Origin: Thermoplasmata archaeon | GTDB lineage: Archaea; Thermoplasmatota; Thermoplasmata; Lutacidiplasmatales; UBA184 | Assembly: GCA_022750195.1 (NCBI GenBank) | Contig: JAKIWE010000002.1 | Location: 168,581-232,580 of the forward strand | Reading direction: 5' to 3' | DNA: 64,000 nt | In this document: piece by piece, positions 1 through 8,794 of the stretch | How positions within the stretch are numbered: position 1 is the first letter of the stretch | How the letters are laid out: every line of letters starts with the position of its first letter | Translations under genes and position numbers: made by a program | Notes under the pieces: model-generated | Database searches by the model: none | What the model saw: the letters and a program-made list of their open reading frames with translations, nothing else | What the model was told of the DNA's origin: nothing

Positions 1-366
1 CGGGACGCGATCGCCGAGTGGGACGACATCGCCCGCCACGCCTCGTGGGTCGCGGCCATGGGTGCGTTCCATTCCCTCGAACTGATCGCCCACCGGGACC
101 TGACGCGCGTCGGAGCGACCCTGCACTACTTCGACCCGACGATCCTCTCGGGCTCCGAGATCTCGGACGCCGCCAAGGCGTTCCTCAGGGAGGGGTACGA
201 GGCGGACGTGGGCCACGCCGAGCAGGCGCTCGCCCTCGTCGATAGGTTCGCGGTCTCTCCGGAGTTGCGCTCCGAGGTGCAGTCGACGTTTCTCCGGTCC
301 GTCGACCTGTTCGATGACTACCTGATGGCTCGGCTCGAGCGGGCGGAGCAGTTTGAAGCTGCGTGA
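1..366 (+). CDS. C-terminal part of a helical TenA/heme-oxygenase-like protein (5' truncated)
   Basis: The frame is open from base 1, so the gene begins outside the window; about 121 residues are visible. The sequence is helical and rich in H, E and D: an HSLEL stretch, HYFDP, then E-A-D-V-G-H-A-E-Q-A, followed by an amphipathic C-terminal helix. An acidic residue followed a few positions later by H on one helix is what TenA/PqqC and iron-containing redox enzymes of the heme-oxygenase fold show. The stop overlaps the next start by 14 nt, so the two genes are probably co-translated. The fold assignment is inference; the substrate cannot be told. Confidence 0.5.
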   Translation, partial: RDAIAEWDDIARHASWVAAMGAFHSLELIAHRDLTRVGATLHYFDPTILSGSEISDAAKAFLREGYEADVGHAEQALALVDRFAVSPELRSEVQSTFLRSVDLFDDYLMARLERAEQFEAA

Positions 367-661
367 GGACGGCTGCGCGCTCTGCGGTTCGACGTGGGGC
401 GACTACTGGACCGAGATCGACGGGGAGCGCCGATTCTTTTGCTGCGAGCTCTGCGCGCTACAGTTCGGCCACCTTCTGGCTTCCATCCGTAACGAACTCG
501 GGGACGGTCGCGTGGACGGCGTCGCGATCGAGGGAGATCGTCGCGGGCGTACCGTCGCGGTCGAGCATCCTGGCGGCCCGAGCCGTTTTTCGTTCTACTT
601 CGGTGGAGAGGGCGAAGTCCGCCGGTTTCGGCGAACTACCCCTTCCCCCCCGCCGAGCTGA
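353..661 (+). CDS. Ta0938-like small zinc-binding protein
   Basis: A 102-aa protein with an N-terminal C-A-L-C pair, a GDYW segment, then F-F-C-C-E-L-C-A about 25 residues later. This is the four-cysteine layout I associate with the small archaeal Ta0938 family of Thermoplasma (family recalled, not searched). The cysteines probably hold a structural zinc. The C-terminal third is basic and proline-rich and may be poorly ordered. It overlaps the upstream TenA-like gene, which suggests a shared pathway or complex. No catalytic role can be read from the sequence. Confidence 0.65.
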   Translation: MKLREDGCALCGSTWGDYWTEIDGERRFFCCELCALQFGHLLASIRNELGDGRVDGVAIEGDRRGRTVAVEHPGGPSRFSFYFGGEGEVRRFRRTTPSPPPS

Positions 662-756
662 TCGGCCCCACCGACCCGCCGGGCCGAAAGGCTGGAACTC
701 GTGCAGGTACCGCGGGGCGCCCGCCGTTATCTAGACCCGGTAGCGTCGGTCGCATC

Positions 757-1443
757 GTGATGGGCCGGACGAAAGGGGCCAGGAAACGGTACGACTTTCA
801 CGCGCACACCTTCCTCAGCGATGGTGAGAACTCTCCGACCGACATGTGGAGCGCCGCCGAGCGGGTCGGTCACCGAGTGCTGGCGCTGACCGACCACGTC
901 GCCCTCGAGGACCCTACGCCACTGCTCCGGCGGCTAGCCGAAGAGGCTGGCGCCTACGAGAACGGACCGATGACGACGCTGATCGGTGTGGAGCTGTCGA
1001 AGGTGCCCGCCTCGAAGATCGCGGAGGCAGCCCGGCGCGCCCGCCAAGCGGGGGCGCAGATCGTGATCGTCCACGGAGAAACGCTGATGGAATACGTCCC
1101 GCCCGGGACCAACCATGCCGCGCTCGCGGCCCCGGACGTCGACCTGCTCGCCCACCCCGGACTGTTGACCGAAAAAGACGCCGACCTCGCCCATGCCCAG
1201 GGCAAGGTGCTCGAGCTGAGTGCGCGACGGATGCACGGCCTGACGAACGGTCACGTCGCGTCGCTGGCCGTGGCGAGCGGCGTGGACGTGGTCGTTGATT
1301 CGGACGCGCACCGGTTCGACGAACTGGTCCCCCTCGAGCTGGCCCGACGGATCGCCCAGGGGGCCGGCTTGCAACCCGACCGCGTGGCCGCCGCCCTGGA
1401 AGAGGCGCCACGGCGGCTGGTCAAGCGGTGCGCGAGCTCCTGA
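757..1443 (+). CDS. PHP-domain metal-dependent hydrolase
   Basis: A 228-aa protein with the PHP signature: D-F-H-A-H-T-F-L-S-D-G near residue 14, a second motif LTDHV at about 45, VIVHGE at about 105, LLAHPG at about 132 and DSDAHR near 187. These are the H/D/E metal ligands of the polymerase-and-histidinol-phosphatase superfamily, so a phosphoesterase acting in the cytoplasm is likely. GTG (757) is followed directly by ATG (760); a TATA-like GTTATCTA lies about 28 nt upstream, consistent with a leaderless transcript. Single-domain archaeal PHP proteins include histidinol phosphatase-like and RNase P p30-like members; I cannot choose between them. Confidence 0.8.
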   Translation: MMGRTKGARKRYDFHAHTFLSDGENSPTDMWSAAERVGHRVLALTDHVALEDPTPLLRRLAEEAGAYENGPMTTLIGVELSKVPASKIAEAARRARQAGAQIVIVHGETLMEYVPPGTNHAALAAPDVDLLAHPGLLTEKDADLAHAQGKVLELSARRMHGLTNGHVASLAVASGVDVVVDSDAHRFDELVPLELARRIAQGAGLQPDRVAAALEEAPRRLVKRCASS

Positions 1444-1492
1444 TCCAGACCGCTCGCGAAAGGGTCAATCGCCCGCGGCTTTCGGCTGATCG

Positions 1493-2665
1493 ATGGCGAC
1501 GGAGGAGCGAGGGATCCTGGTCCTCGGCGCCGGCTACGCCGGTCTGAGCTTCGCCCACGCGGCCCGACGGGCGGGTCGCGGGCGATTCCCCGTGACGGTG
1601 GTCGATCGCCACCCGTTCCACGTGCTACGGACCGAACTCTACGAGGTGGGCGAGATCGCTCGCGATCCGGAGCACCTGGACGCTTGGGCCGTGCCGTTCA
1701 CGCAGGCGCTCGACGACCCCGCGCTCGGGCAGATCGTCGGGGAGGTCGAGTCGATCGACCTGGAACGACATTGCGTCCGCGTCTCGGGGGAGGAGGTCCC
1801 CTACGGCGCGCTGGCGATCTGCCTCGGCAGCGTCCCGGCGTACTACGGCGTCCCCGGCGCGGAGGCCGAGACGCACCAGGTCTACCGGATGGCGGGCGCG
1901 CGGCGGTTGGGGGCCGCGCTGCGCCAGCTCGAGATCGAATCCGCCTCGTGGACCGACCTCCGCCGACCGGAGGTGGTGGTGATCGGGGGCGGCTCGACCG
2001 GTACGGAGGTCGCCGCCGAGATCGCGACCGTCGATTGGCCGACGATCGTCGGCGTCGCCGCCAGGGAGCCGCACGTCCGACTCGTGACCGGCAAGATCCC
2101 GTTCCTCGATGGGATGCCCGAGGGTCTCGTCCGACACGCGCGCCGTCTCCTCGTCAAATCCGGCGTCGAGCTCATCGAGGGACTCAACGTCGAGCGGGTC
2201 GAGCCGAAGGTCGCTCACCTCGAAGGGGGGATGCGCCTGCCGTTCGATCTCGCGATCTGGTGCGCCGGGGTTCAGGTGCCCCCGATCGTGCGGGCCCTCC
2301 CGACCGCCCACGGGCGCGCCGGCCGGCTGGCCGTCGACGAACACCTCGAGCTGCCGCAGTGGCCCGGCGTCTTCGGCGTCGGCGACGTGATCGAGTTCAA
2401 GGACCCCGCCACCGGGATGCTCGTCCCCGCCACCGCCCAGGCGGCGCTGGCCGAGGCGCCGGTCGCCGGGAGGAACGCGGTGGCCCGGCTCCAGCGGAAA
2501 GCCCTCCAGCCGTTCCGCTACCGAGAGAAAGGGGTGATCGTCTCGGTGGGGGTAGGACGCGGGGCTGGGAGGGTGGCCAAGGTGACGGTCTGGGGGAGCC
2601 CGGCGGCGCTCCTCGCGGCGCTCCAGCAGAAGGAGTACGCCCGTCGCGTACGCCACGGGCGCTGA
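1493..2665 (+). CDS. NDH-2-like FAD-dependent pyridine nucleotide oxidoreductase
   Basis: A 390-aa flavoprotein. The N-terminal ILVLGAGYAGL is the FAD-binding Rossmann motif; VVVIGGGSTGTEVAAEI near residue 164 is the NAD(P)H-binding motif; GVFGVGDVIEF near residue 292 is the second FAD contact, and ATAQAALAEA follows it as in type II NADH dehydrogenases and sulfide:quinone reductases. The paired SQR cysteines are not evident, so an NADH:quinone-type reaction at the membrane is more likely. It begins 49 nt after the PHP gene. No clear TATA box is seen, so co-transcription is possible. Confidence 0.85.
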   Translation: MATEERGILVLGAGYAGLSFAHAARRAGRGRFPVTVVDRHPFHVLRTELYEVGEIARDPEHLDAWAVPFTQALDDPALGQIVGEVESIDLERHCVRVSGEEVPYGALAICLGSVPAYYGVPGAEAETHQVYRMAGARRLGAALRQLEIESASWTDLRRPEVVVIGGGSTGTEVAAEIATVDWPTIVGVAAREPHVRLVTGKIPFLDGMPEGLVRHARRLLVKSGVELIEGLNVERVEPKVAHLEGGMRLPFDLAIWCAGVQVPPIVRALPTAHGRAGRLAVDEHLELPQWPGVFGVGDVIEFKDPATGMLVPATAQAALAEAPVAGRNAVARLQRKALQPFRYREKGVIVSVGVGRGAGRVAKVTVWGSPAALLAALQQKEYARRVRHGR

Positions 2666-2723
2666 CCGCCCGAGAGCCGCTCACGCGGGGTGACGAGGCC
2701 CCGAGCGGCGAGGCGCGCGACCG

Positions 2724-3023
2724 CTACAGCTCCTTGATGATCCGGTCGAGCTCTTTGGCGACCTTGTCGAACTCGTCCGCGACCTTGTGGGCCGCTTTCT
2801 TCGCCGAGCCCGTGGGGTCCTTGACGGCCGTCTCGGCCTTGGCGGCGAGCCGCCGGGACAACGACGCCGCGTTCGACGCGAGCTCCTTCGCCGCCTTCTT
2901 CAGCTCGTCAGCGACCTGCTCCCCGGTGAGGGGGGGCGGAGGCGGAAGGAACACTTTGGCTCCGCAGGCCGGGCAAGAGGCGGCCCCGACCGGCAACTCC
3001 TTTCCACAGTTCTGGCAGTACAT
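2724..3023 (-). CDS. Zinc-ribbon protein with amphipathic helical tail
   Basis: A 99-aa protein starting MYCQNCGKELP, followed by SCPACGAKVF: two CxxC knuckles forming a zinc-ribbon. A proline run links it to about 65 residues of Lys/Glu/Ala-rich amphipathic helix (EELKK-, AAKELA- and KAAHKVADEF-type repeats), which could form a coiled coil or lie on a membrane. No TM segment is present, unlike the zinc-ribbon proteins at the right end of the window. The function is unknown. It is a single gene convergent with the NDH-2-like gene. Confidence 0.8.
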   Translation of the reverse strand: MYCQNCGKELPVGAASCPACGAKVFLPPPPPLTGEQVADELKKAAKELASNAASLSRRLAAKAETAVKDPTGSAKKAAHKVADEFDKVAKELDRIIKEL

Positions 3024-3198
3024 CGAGCGCTCCTATCCGGTTACTGTGGGACCCTACTTACCGCAGGAGGGTTCGCAAAGTTCGCAGCCTGGAAGGACGT
3101 AACAAGGGTGCTATCGGTCTAGGCTCCGCGCCGTGGCCGCTGTCCTCGGGAGCGGCGGGACGCCCGTCGGGGCGTGGTTCTGCCGACCCTTGCTCCGA

Positions 3199-3468
3199 CT
3201 ACGTCGGGGGTGTAGGGCGGGGGGGCGGCGGGGCGCCCGCGCGGCGTGGCTGGTACCGGTAGAGAAGAAAGACCAAGATGGCGGCGTACAGTAACACGCC
3301 CCCCACGATGGCGACGATCACAGAACCGAGTTGGGTAGGCGGCCCCGGTGGAGAAACATACCCAAGTACGGCCGAGAGCGCAATCGTGGCGGCGAGGCCA
3401 GCGAAGATCTGAGCGCCGGTCGGACGGCGCTTGTAGAACGCCAGCGAGATCAATCCCGGAAGGATCAT
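3199..3468 (-). CDS. Small two-TM membrane protein
   Basis: An 89-aa hypothetical protein from the ATG at 3468; the frame is open up to 3558, but the extra N-terminal residues are not protein-like. There are two hydrophobic helices (IFAGLAATIALSAVLGYV and VIVAIVGGVLLYAAILVFLL) and a proline-rich C-terminal tail. I do not recognise a family. Codon usage is GC-rich like the core. Confidence 0.55.
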   Translation of the reverse strand: MILPGLISLAFYKRRPTGAQIFAGLAATIALSAVLGYVSPPGPPTQLGSVIVAIVGGVLLYAAILVFLLYRYQPRRAGAPPPPRPTPPT

Positions 3469-3675
3469 CCCTTCCGCAATGCCTCGGTCGGGAAAAGGCA
3501 GGCCGCTGCGTCCCACCCGTGGATGCGTGCTATGCGCCTGCATCCACGCTAACCGCATCGCGCGACGCGGACCTGGTTCGCCGGGGAGGGCATGAGCGGT
3601 CTCGATAGGGGCGTCGGGGTGGATTCCAACCTGGACCGAGCACGCCGACCGTCGAGCGATGGCCAGGGGGGAGTG

Positions 3676-4212
3676 TCAGGGGATCGACACGGTGAGCAGC
3701 TCTGAAAACGGGCAGCCGTCCGCATAGGAGCCGACGTCGGCGACCCGGAGAGTGTCGTTGCGGAGGTTGGTGGGGATCGTCAGCAAACTGAACGTATCCT
3801 GCGAAGTAAGCGGCAGCGAGCCTCCCGCGCTCCAGTTGCCGGCCGTCGGTCCGTAGATCGTGTAGATGCCGATCGTGGACCCGCCGTGGTCCAACATGTG
3901 GGCCGCCCAATCCGGATCGGCGGAGACCGGCTGTCCGCTCGATGTTTGCACCCCAAACTTCAGGTCCTGGAGAGGCGACGGGGGCGACACACTGGCGATG
4001 GTAAAGTTGTACCAATGGTCCGTGCCGACCGATTGCTCCGTCGGGCTGCTGAAGGCGATTACAGTCCCCAGCGGCGTGTTGCCCGAGTAAGTGGGATTAC
4101 AGTCGACGGGAGTCGGCAACGATTCCCAGGAGATCGCCGCAGCCGCGGCGATTCCGACGACGACGGCCACAGCGGACCACCAGCCCCTGCCTTTCATCTC
4201 GCAGAGTACCAT
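3676..4212 (-). CDS. Exported or membrane-anchored protein of unknown function
   Basis: About 178 aa from the ATG at 4212 (a second ATG lies at 4197). A short basic start is followed by one hydrophobic helix (SAVAVVVGIAAAAAI). The rest is rich in S, T, N, G and aromatic residues, with scattered N-x-S/T sites and a few cysteines, as in archaeal surface proteins. No enzyme motif is visible. The frame stays open to 4497, but the upstream part is arginine-rich shadow sequence. The same style of protein recurs at 13696, 32289 and 60772. Confidence 0.65.
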   Translation of the reverse strand: MVLCEMKGRGWWSAVAVVVGIAAAAAISWESLPTPVDCNPTYSGNTPLGTVIAFSSPTEQSVGTDHWYNFTIASVSPPSPLQDLKFGVQTSSGQPVSADPDWAAHMLDHGGSTIGIYTIYGPTAGNWSAGGSLPLTSQDTFSLLTIPTNLRNDTLRVADVGSYADGCPFSELLTVSIP

Positions 4213-4404
4213 GGGTGGGAGGGCGGTTGAAAGCTTGTCCACCTCGGAGAAGATGAGCGCGCGCCGCCGACTCCCTTGGCGGATCGAGTGCGTTGGGACG
4301 AGGCCCGAAGAGGGAGCTGCGCGGACGACGAGGTCCGCACCAAGTCGAATCCGACCGGCGGGGCCGATGCTCGGCCGACCGGAGGCCCGACGCCGTAGGT
4401 CGCG

Positions 4405-5175
4405 ATGAAGGATGCGGCGGACGTTCCACCCATGGACCGGGGCGCGCCCCCTTGGGGGTCCAACATCCTCGCGCCGGCCCCTCCGGGCCCGAGGCACAGC
4501 CGCTGGGTGCTCGACCTACCGAGCCCCGCCTTCCTCGGCGCTCTTGCGTCCTCGCAGCGTGTCGTTGCCAACGTCCCCGGCGAGCAGTTCGCCCTCGACC
4601 TTCAGGCCCACCTCGTCGCCCGAGATTTCCAGGTCGCCCGATCGACCCGGCTGCACGGTTCCCGGCAGTGGGGTGCCGCCGGATTCGTCGGGTCGGTCGG
4701 GGTCGTCCTCGCTGAGCGGGGGCTCCAGCTCGATCGAACCCTCACGCGACGGCTCCGAGTCCAGACCCTCGCCTTGGCCGCAGGCTTCTTCGCGCTCGTC
4801 GGGCTGACGGTCCTCCTCCGGTACGCGCGGTGGTCGATCCCGTGGTACCTCGCCCTTCCGTTCGCCCTCGCGGTGCCGGTGGTGGGGCTGCTAGCGTTCT
4901 TTCGGCTGGGCACGAACGCGTTCTGGTCCGAAGTGATCTATGTCGCCGTTGGGACCGGTGGACCGGGCGACGGGGGTGCTCCTTCAACGGGAGGCGCCGA
5001 ACCCGGTCTCCTGGTTCGGGGGTGGGCCGGCCTGGTCTGCAGCCAGAACGGAGGCACCCAACGGCTCGTCATCCGCTCTCCAAAGCGCGGTTTTCCGTCC
5101 TCGTCCCTCTCGGAGGTGCTCGACGAACTGCTCGACGAAGGCGTGCGGGCATCCTCCCCGCCTCTGCGAGCCTAG
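4405..5175 (+). CDS. Two-TM membrane protein, hypothetical
   Basis: A 256-aa protein. An N-terminal soluble part of about 130 residues includes a VPGEQFALDLQAHLVARDF stretch and is followed by two TM helices (LALAAGFFALVGLTVLLRY and YLALPFALAVPVVGLLAFF). A C-terminal soluble part of about 80 residues ends in an acidic helix. The N-terminal part may be a compact cytoplasmic domain. No family is recognised. It is divergent from the exported-protein gene at 4212, and the two could share the 4212-4405 spacer as a promoter region. Confidence 0.6.
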   Translation: MKDAADVPPMDRGAPPWGSNILAPAPPGPRHSRWVLDLPSPAFLGALASSQRVVANVPGEQFALDLQAHLVARDFQVARSTRLHGSRQWGAAGFVGSVGVVLAERGLQLDRTLTRRLRVQTLALAAGFFALVGLTVLLRYARWSIPWYLALPFALAVPVVGLLAFFRLGTNAFWSEVIYVAVGTGGPGDGGAPSTGGAEPGLLVRGWAGLVCSQNGGTQRLVIRSPKRGFPSSSLSEVLDELLDEGVRASSPPLRA

Positions 5176-5223
5176 GACCGGGACCGGCTTCGTGGCGTTC
5201 GGACGACTGGTTGGAACTCGACC

Positions 5224-5230
5224 CTTTATT
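5224..5230 (+). promoter_or_regulatory. TATA-like box of the GNAT gene
   Basis: CTTTATT stands out in GC-rich surroundings, 22-28 nt before the ATG at 5252. The spacing is that of an archaeal TATA box to a leaderless start, and it decides the start choice over the longer upstream frame. Confidence 0.55.
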
Positions 5231-5251
5231 CCCCCCTTCCATCGATGTCCG

Positions 5252-5767
5252 ATGCTCCGCCTCGAACCGATGAGTCGGCCAGAGTTTCAGGCGTCGGTCG
5301 AGCGGGCGATCCCTCGTCATGCGGGCGACAGCGCGCGGCGAGGCCGCTGGACGGAAGCAGCGGCGCTCGAGGCGAGCCAACGCGAGTTCGCCGAGCTGCT
5401 CCCGCAGGGCTTCGATACCCCCGCGTTCCATTTCTGCACCGTCGTGAACGACGCGGACGGCGCAGGCGTCGGCGAGACGTGGTACCGCGTCCAGGAAAAA
5501 GGCGGCAAGCTCCATTTCTGGGTCGATTGGATCTGGATCGATCCACCGTTCCGCCGCCGAGGGTACGCCAGCGAGGTCCTCCTCCTGTTGGCCGGCCGTG
5601 CGGCCTCGCTGGGCGCAGACCGAATCGGTTTGAGCGTCGCCGACGATAACGCCAGTGCGAAGGCGCTGTACGCGAAACTCGGATTCAAGCCGTGGTCCGC
5701 CCAGTTGATGAAAGAGCTTCCACCGGTGGCGGCGAGTTCGACCCGGGCGAACCCGAAGCCCAAATAG
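5252..5767 (+). CDS. GNAT-family N-acetyltransferase
   Basis: A 171-aa protein from the ATG at 5252. It shows the GNAT core: a beta strand with WVDWIWIDPPFRRRGYASEV (the R-x-x-G-x-A acetyl-CoA pyrophosphate loop, residues about 95-112) and the C-terminal GLSVADDNASAKALYAKLGF motif with an Asn-Ala-Lys-Tyr helix. The reaction is acetyl transfer from acetyl-CoA to an amine; the substrate is unknown. The longer upstream frame (back to 4940) is a shadow of the preceding gene. Confidence 0.85.
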   Translation: MLRLEPMSRPEFQASVERAIPRHAGDSARRGRWTEAAALEASQREFAELLPQGFDTPAFHFCTVVNDADGAGVGETWYRVQEKGGKLHFWVDWIWIDPPFRRRGYASEVLLLLAGRAASLGADRIGLSVADDNASAKALYAKLGFKPWSAQLMKELPPVAASSTRANPKPK

Positions 5768-5792
5768 CGCGGCCCGATGGGCCGCGCCGGCT

Positions 5793-6668
5793 ATGGTCGG
5801 CGCGCGAACCCAGACGCCCCGCCAACGCCGCCGGCACGTCCGGCGCTCCTTCGAGGGGCGGGTCGAAGCCGAGTGGGGGCGGTATGCCGGAAACGCTCAA
5901 CGGGTCCTACGGAGGACCCTGCGCGAGCGGTTTCTCACCCGTCACTTGGGCCGGTCCCGGGATATCGTTCTCGAACTGGGACCCGGCCCCGGCCGATTCA
6001 CCTCCGTCATTCGGCGCTCGACACGAACCCGCGTGGCCGCCGTTGACCTCTCCCTGGCGAGCCTGCGCTCCGCCCGGCGACGAACCGGTCGCCAACCGGC
6101 CCGGGCCCCCATCGACTGGATCCAGGGCGCTGGGGAGCTGCTCCCGTTCCGAAACCGGACCGTCGACGCAGCGGTCGTCCTAGGGAACATCGTGAACTTC
6201 GCCGCCGCGGACGGACCGGCACTCCTTCAGGAACTAGGCCGAGTCGTCAAGCGGCAAGGATTGTTCGTCGCCGATTTCGCCTCCCCGGCGGGGGCCACTC
6301 ACGAGTTCTTCCACGTGGCGGCCCAACGACGATTGCTCCGTCGGATTTTGCGGCGTCCCGACTGGTACTTCGTCGATCAAGTGCTCCGCACCGGCTACCA
6401 ACCGTACGCGCCGACCCGCCTCGCACGTTGGGAGTTCCGGTTCTACACCGTCGGCGAGGTCGAGGAGGAGCTCGCTCGCGCTGGGTTCCGTGCGTTCGAT
6501 GCGATGAGCATCGCGCCAGTGGCCGCGTTCGAGGACCGCGTCGCGGCGATCGCCCGCCGAGAGCCGCGGACTTGGGAGAACCTGCTACGGACCGAGGAGA
6601 AGGTGGGCCGGCGGGTCGGCGCGCTCGAGACCGGCCACGGGTTCATGGTCGCCGCGGTACGGCGTTAG
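5793..6668 (+). CDS. Class I SAM-dependent methyltransferase
   Basis: A 291-aa protein. The SAM-binding motif I is IVLELGPGPGRF (about residues 58-69), followed by the acidic strand end AAVDLS, motif II-like DWIQGAGELLPF and a VDAAVVLGNIVNF strand, then the post-motif KRQGLFVADF. The C-terminal part (aromatic, FYTVGEVEEELARAGF) is typical of small-molecule methyltransferases. The Arg-rich N-terminus may be over-long; in-frame starts downstream are not clear. It follows the GNAT gene by 25 nt, suggesting an operon. Confidence 0.8.
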   Translation: MVGARTQTPRQRRRHVRRSFEGRVEAEWGRYAGNAQRVLRRTLRERFLTRHLGRSRDIVLELGPGPGRFTSVIRRSTRTRVAAVDLSLASLRSARRRTGRQPARAPIDWIQGAGELLPFRNRTVDAAVVLGNIVNFAAADGPALLQELGRVVKRQGLFVADFASPAGATHEFFHVAAQRRLLRRILRRPDWYFVDQVLRTGYQPYAPTRLARWEFRFYTVGEVEEELARAGFRAFDAMSIAPVAAFEDRVAAIARREPRTWENLLRTEEKVGRRVGALETGHGFMVAAVRR

Positions 6669-6767
6669 GGGGGAGGAAGACCTCGTCGCACCGGCACTTC
6701 CGTCCGCTCGGCACGGGACCCGTTATGGGTGAGCACGCTCGTGGGGCAACCGTCCCCTTCCGAACGA

Positions 6768-7754
6768 ATGAAGGCGCTCGTGCTCATCGGAGGCTTCGGG
6801 ACCCGACTCCGGCCGATCACGTACGCCGTCCCCAAGCAGCTGATCCCGATCGCTGGGAAGGCGATGCTCTACCACGTGCTCGACCTGCTACCCCCGGAGG
6901 TGGACGAGGCGGTGCTGGCGACCGGTTACAAGTCGGAGGCGATCGAGGCGTACGTCCGGAGCGAACCCCCCGGGCTCCCGGTGAGGACCGTGAAGGAGAC
7001 GACGCCGCTCGGCACCGGCGGTGGGATGCGCAACGCGGGGGACACGATGACCGACCCGTTCGTACTGCTCAACTCCGACGTCATCGCCGAGGTAAACGTC
7101 GCCGGCATGATCGCCCAGCACCGGGAGCGAAAGGGGGTGGGCACGATGTCCCTCTACGAGGTCGAGGATACCCGCCCGTACGGGGTCGCGGCCCTCGGGG
7201 AGCAGGACCGCATCGTCCGGTTCGTCGAGAAACCCGAACCCGCCAACGCCCCTTCTCATTGGATCAACGCCGGCGTCTCGGTGTGGAACCGCGACGTCAT
7301 CGAGAAGATCCCGACGGGGAGGCCGGTCAGCTTCGAGACCGAGATCCTTCCCGGCCTGCTCTCCGTCGGCGTCTTTGGCTACAAACTCCCCGCGTTCTGG
7401 GAGGATGCGGGGACCCCGGAGCGTCTCCTTCACGCCCAGCGACTTCTCTTCGACGCCGGCCGCGGGGTCGACGTCCACCTTCCTTCCGGGGCCGAGGGGC
7501 AGGGCCCCGTGTCGGCGGGGGAAGGGTCGATCGCCCGGGGAGCCTCCTTCGGCGGCTACGTCACCCTCGGGGCGGACGTTCGGGTCGAGCCGCTCGCGCA
7601 TCTCGAGGACGCCGTCGTAATGGAAGGCGCGGTCATCGGCGCGAACGCGGTCGTCGCCCACGCGCTCGTGGGTCCGAAGGCCGTCGTCCCGCCGGGCCAG
7701 CGGATCGAAGGAACGATCTGGGCCCCGAACGCCGAGCCCCCGAAGGCGACTTAA
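6768..7754 (+). CDS. Sugar-1-phosphate nucleotidyltransferase
   Basis: A 328-aa protein from the ATG at 6768, which begins with the diagnostic MKALVLIGGFGTRLRPIT nucleotide-binding loop. Also present are PKQLIPIAGKAM, the LGTGGGMRNAG motif, FVLLNSDVI with the metal-binding aspartate, FVEKP and the WINAGVSVW strand. Positions about 240-310 look like a left-handed beta-helix (GEGSIARGASFGGYVTLGADV), as in GlmU-like and GDP-mannose pyrophosphorylases. The product would be an NDP-sugar for glycan synthesis. A GTG at 6729 is an alternative start, but CGTTATGGG at 6721 sits better as its TATA-like element. The stop overlaps the convergent dehydrogenase stop. Confidence 0.85.
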   Translation: MKALVLIGGFGTRLRPITYAVPKQLIPIAGKAMLYHVLDLLPPEVDEAVLATGYKSEAIEAYVRSEPPGLPVRTVKETTPLGTGGGMRNAGDTMTDPFVLLNSDVIAEVNVAGMIAQHRERKGVGTMSLYEVEDTRPYGVAALGEQDRIVRFVEKPEPANAPSHWINAGVSVWNRDVIEKIPTGRPVSFETEILPGLLSVGVFGYKLPAFWEDAGTPERLLHAQRLLFDAGRGVDVHLPSGAEGQGPVSAGEGSIARGASFGGYVTLGADVRVEPLAHLEDAVVMEGAVIGANAVVAHALVGPKAVVPPGQRIEGTIWAPNAEPPKAT

Positions 7755-8794
7755 CCGGCGTAGGCCGGTCCGGTCACCACGACCTTCAGCGAGCTTTCCG
7801 CATCGCGGGCCAAATCGAACGCTGCCCGGAGGTCGGCCACCGGGCGACGGTGCGTCACCACGTCGGCGAGGTCGAGCTTGCCCGAGAGCGCGAGCCGCTG
7901 GACCGTCGCCACGTCCTCCTCGGTCGTCGCGTAGGTGGGGACGACGCGCACGCCGCCGAGGTACAGCTGCTGGAGGTCGACATCGAGCCGCCCGTAGGGC
8001 TCCGGCAGGCCGAAAAGATTGAGCGTTCCGCCGCGACGGGTCGCTCGGTAGGCGAGCTGGATGGCCGCCGAGGCGCCCGTCGCGGCGACGCCGAAATCGA
8101 CGAGCTTCCCCCCCGTGGCACTGCGGATCGCTTCGAGAGCCTTCGGTCCGTCCGCCGGATCGACCACCAGGTCGAAGCCGCGGCGCGCCGCGCGTTCTCG
8201 TCGGGCAGCGGAGATCTCCGCACCGCCGACCCAGGAGGCGCCCATCGCGCGCGCCACGCGCCCGTACAGCACTCCGACCGGACCCAGTCCCGTCAGAAAG
8301 ACCCGGTCGCCGGGAGCCAAGCCCACGCGCCGCAACGCCGTCACGGCGCAGCCGGCCGGCTCGAAGAGGGAGCCGCGGTCCCAGTCCACGCCGTCATCGA
8401 GAACGAGGACCGCGCCGCGTTCGACGTTCTCCTTGGGTACCCGGAACTGCTCGGAAAAGCCCCCAGGTTCGATGTTCGTACGAGCGTACTCGGCGCAGAA
8501 GGTCGTGTCGCCCCGAGCACAGACCTCGCACGCGTAGCACGGAACGTGGTGGTGGACGAACACCCGATCGCCGAGGGCGAACTTCGCGACCCCCTCGCCC
8601 ACCTCGGTGACCCGCCCGACCGGCTCGTGCCCGATCTTGCCGGCGGTCTGGTACCGGCCTCGGAGCTTCTCGAGGTCGGTCCCACAGACTCCGCAGGCGG
8701 CGAGCGTCACGACGATCTCGCCGGGGCCCGCGTGAGGGGCCGGGAGATCGTCGACGGCCAGCTGGCCGGTTCCGGCGAGGCGCCCGACCTTCAT
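7751..8794 (-). CDS. Zinc-dependent medium-chain alcohol dehydrogenase
   Basis: A 347-aa protein from the ATG at 8794. It carries the catalytic zinc site (CGVCGTDL, GHEPVGRV), the structural zinc lobe (CYACEVCARGDTTFC) and the Rossmann motif GLGPVGVLYGR. This is the MDR family acting on polyols, alcohols or amino alcohols with NAD(P). Its ATG overlaps the stop of the class III aminotransferase by 4 nt, so the pair is translationally coupled, which fits sequential transamination and oxidation or reduction of an aldehyde or alcohol (inference). The stop is shared with the convergent nucleotidyltransferase (TTAA). Confidence 0.88.
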   Translation of the reverse strand: MKVGRLAGTGQLAVDDLPAPHAGPGEIVVTLAACGVCGTDLEKLRGRYQTAGKIGHEPVGRVTEVGEGVAKFALGDRVFVHHHVPCYACEVCARGDTTFCAEYARTNIEPGGFSEQFRVPKENVERGAVLVLDDGVDWDRGSLFEPAGCAVTALRRVGLAPGDRVFLTGLGPVGVLYGRVARAMGASWVGGAEISAARRERAARRGFDLVVDPADGPKALEAIRSATGGKLVDFGVAATGASAAIQLAYRATRRGGTLNLFGLPEPYGRLDVDLQQLYLGGVRVVPTYATTEEDVATVQRLALSGKLDLADVVTHRRPVADLRAAFDLARDAESSLKVVVTGPAYAG

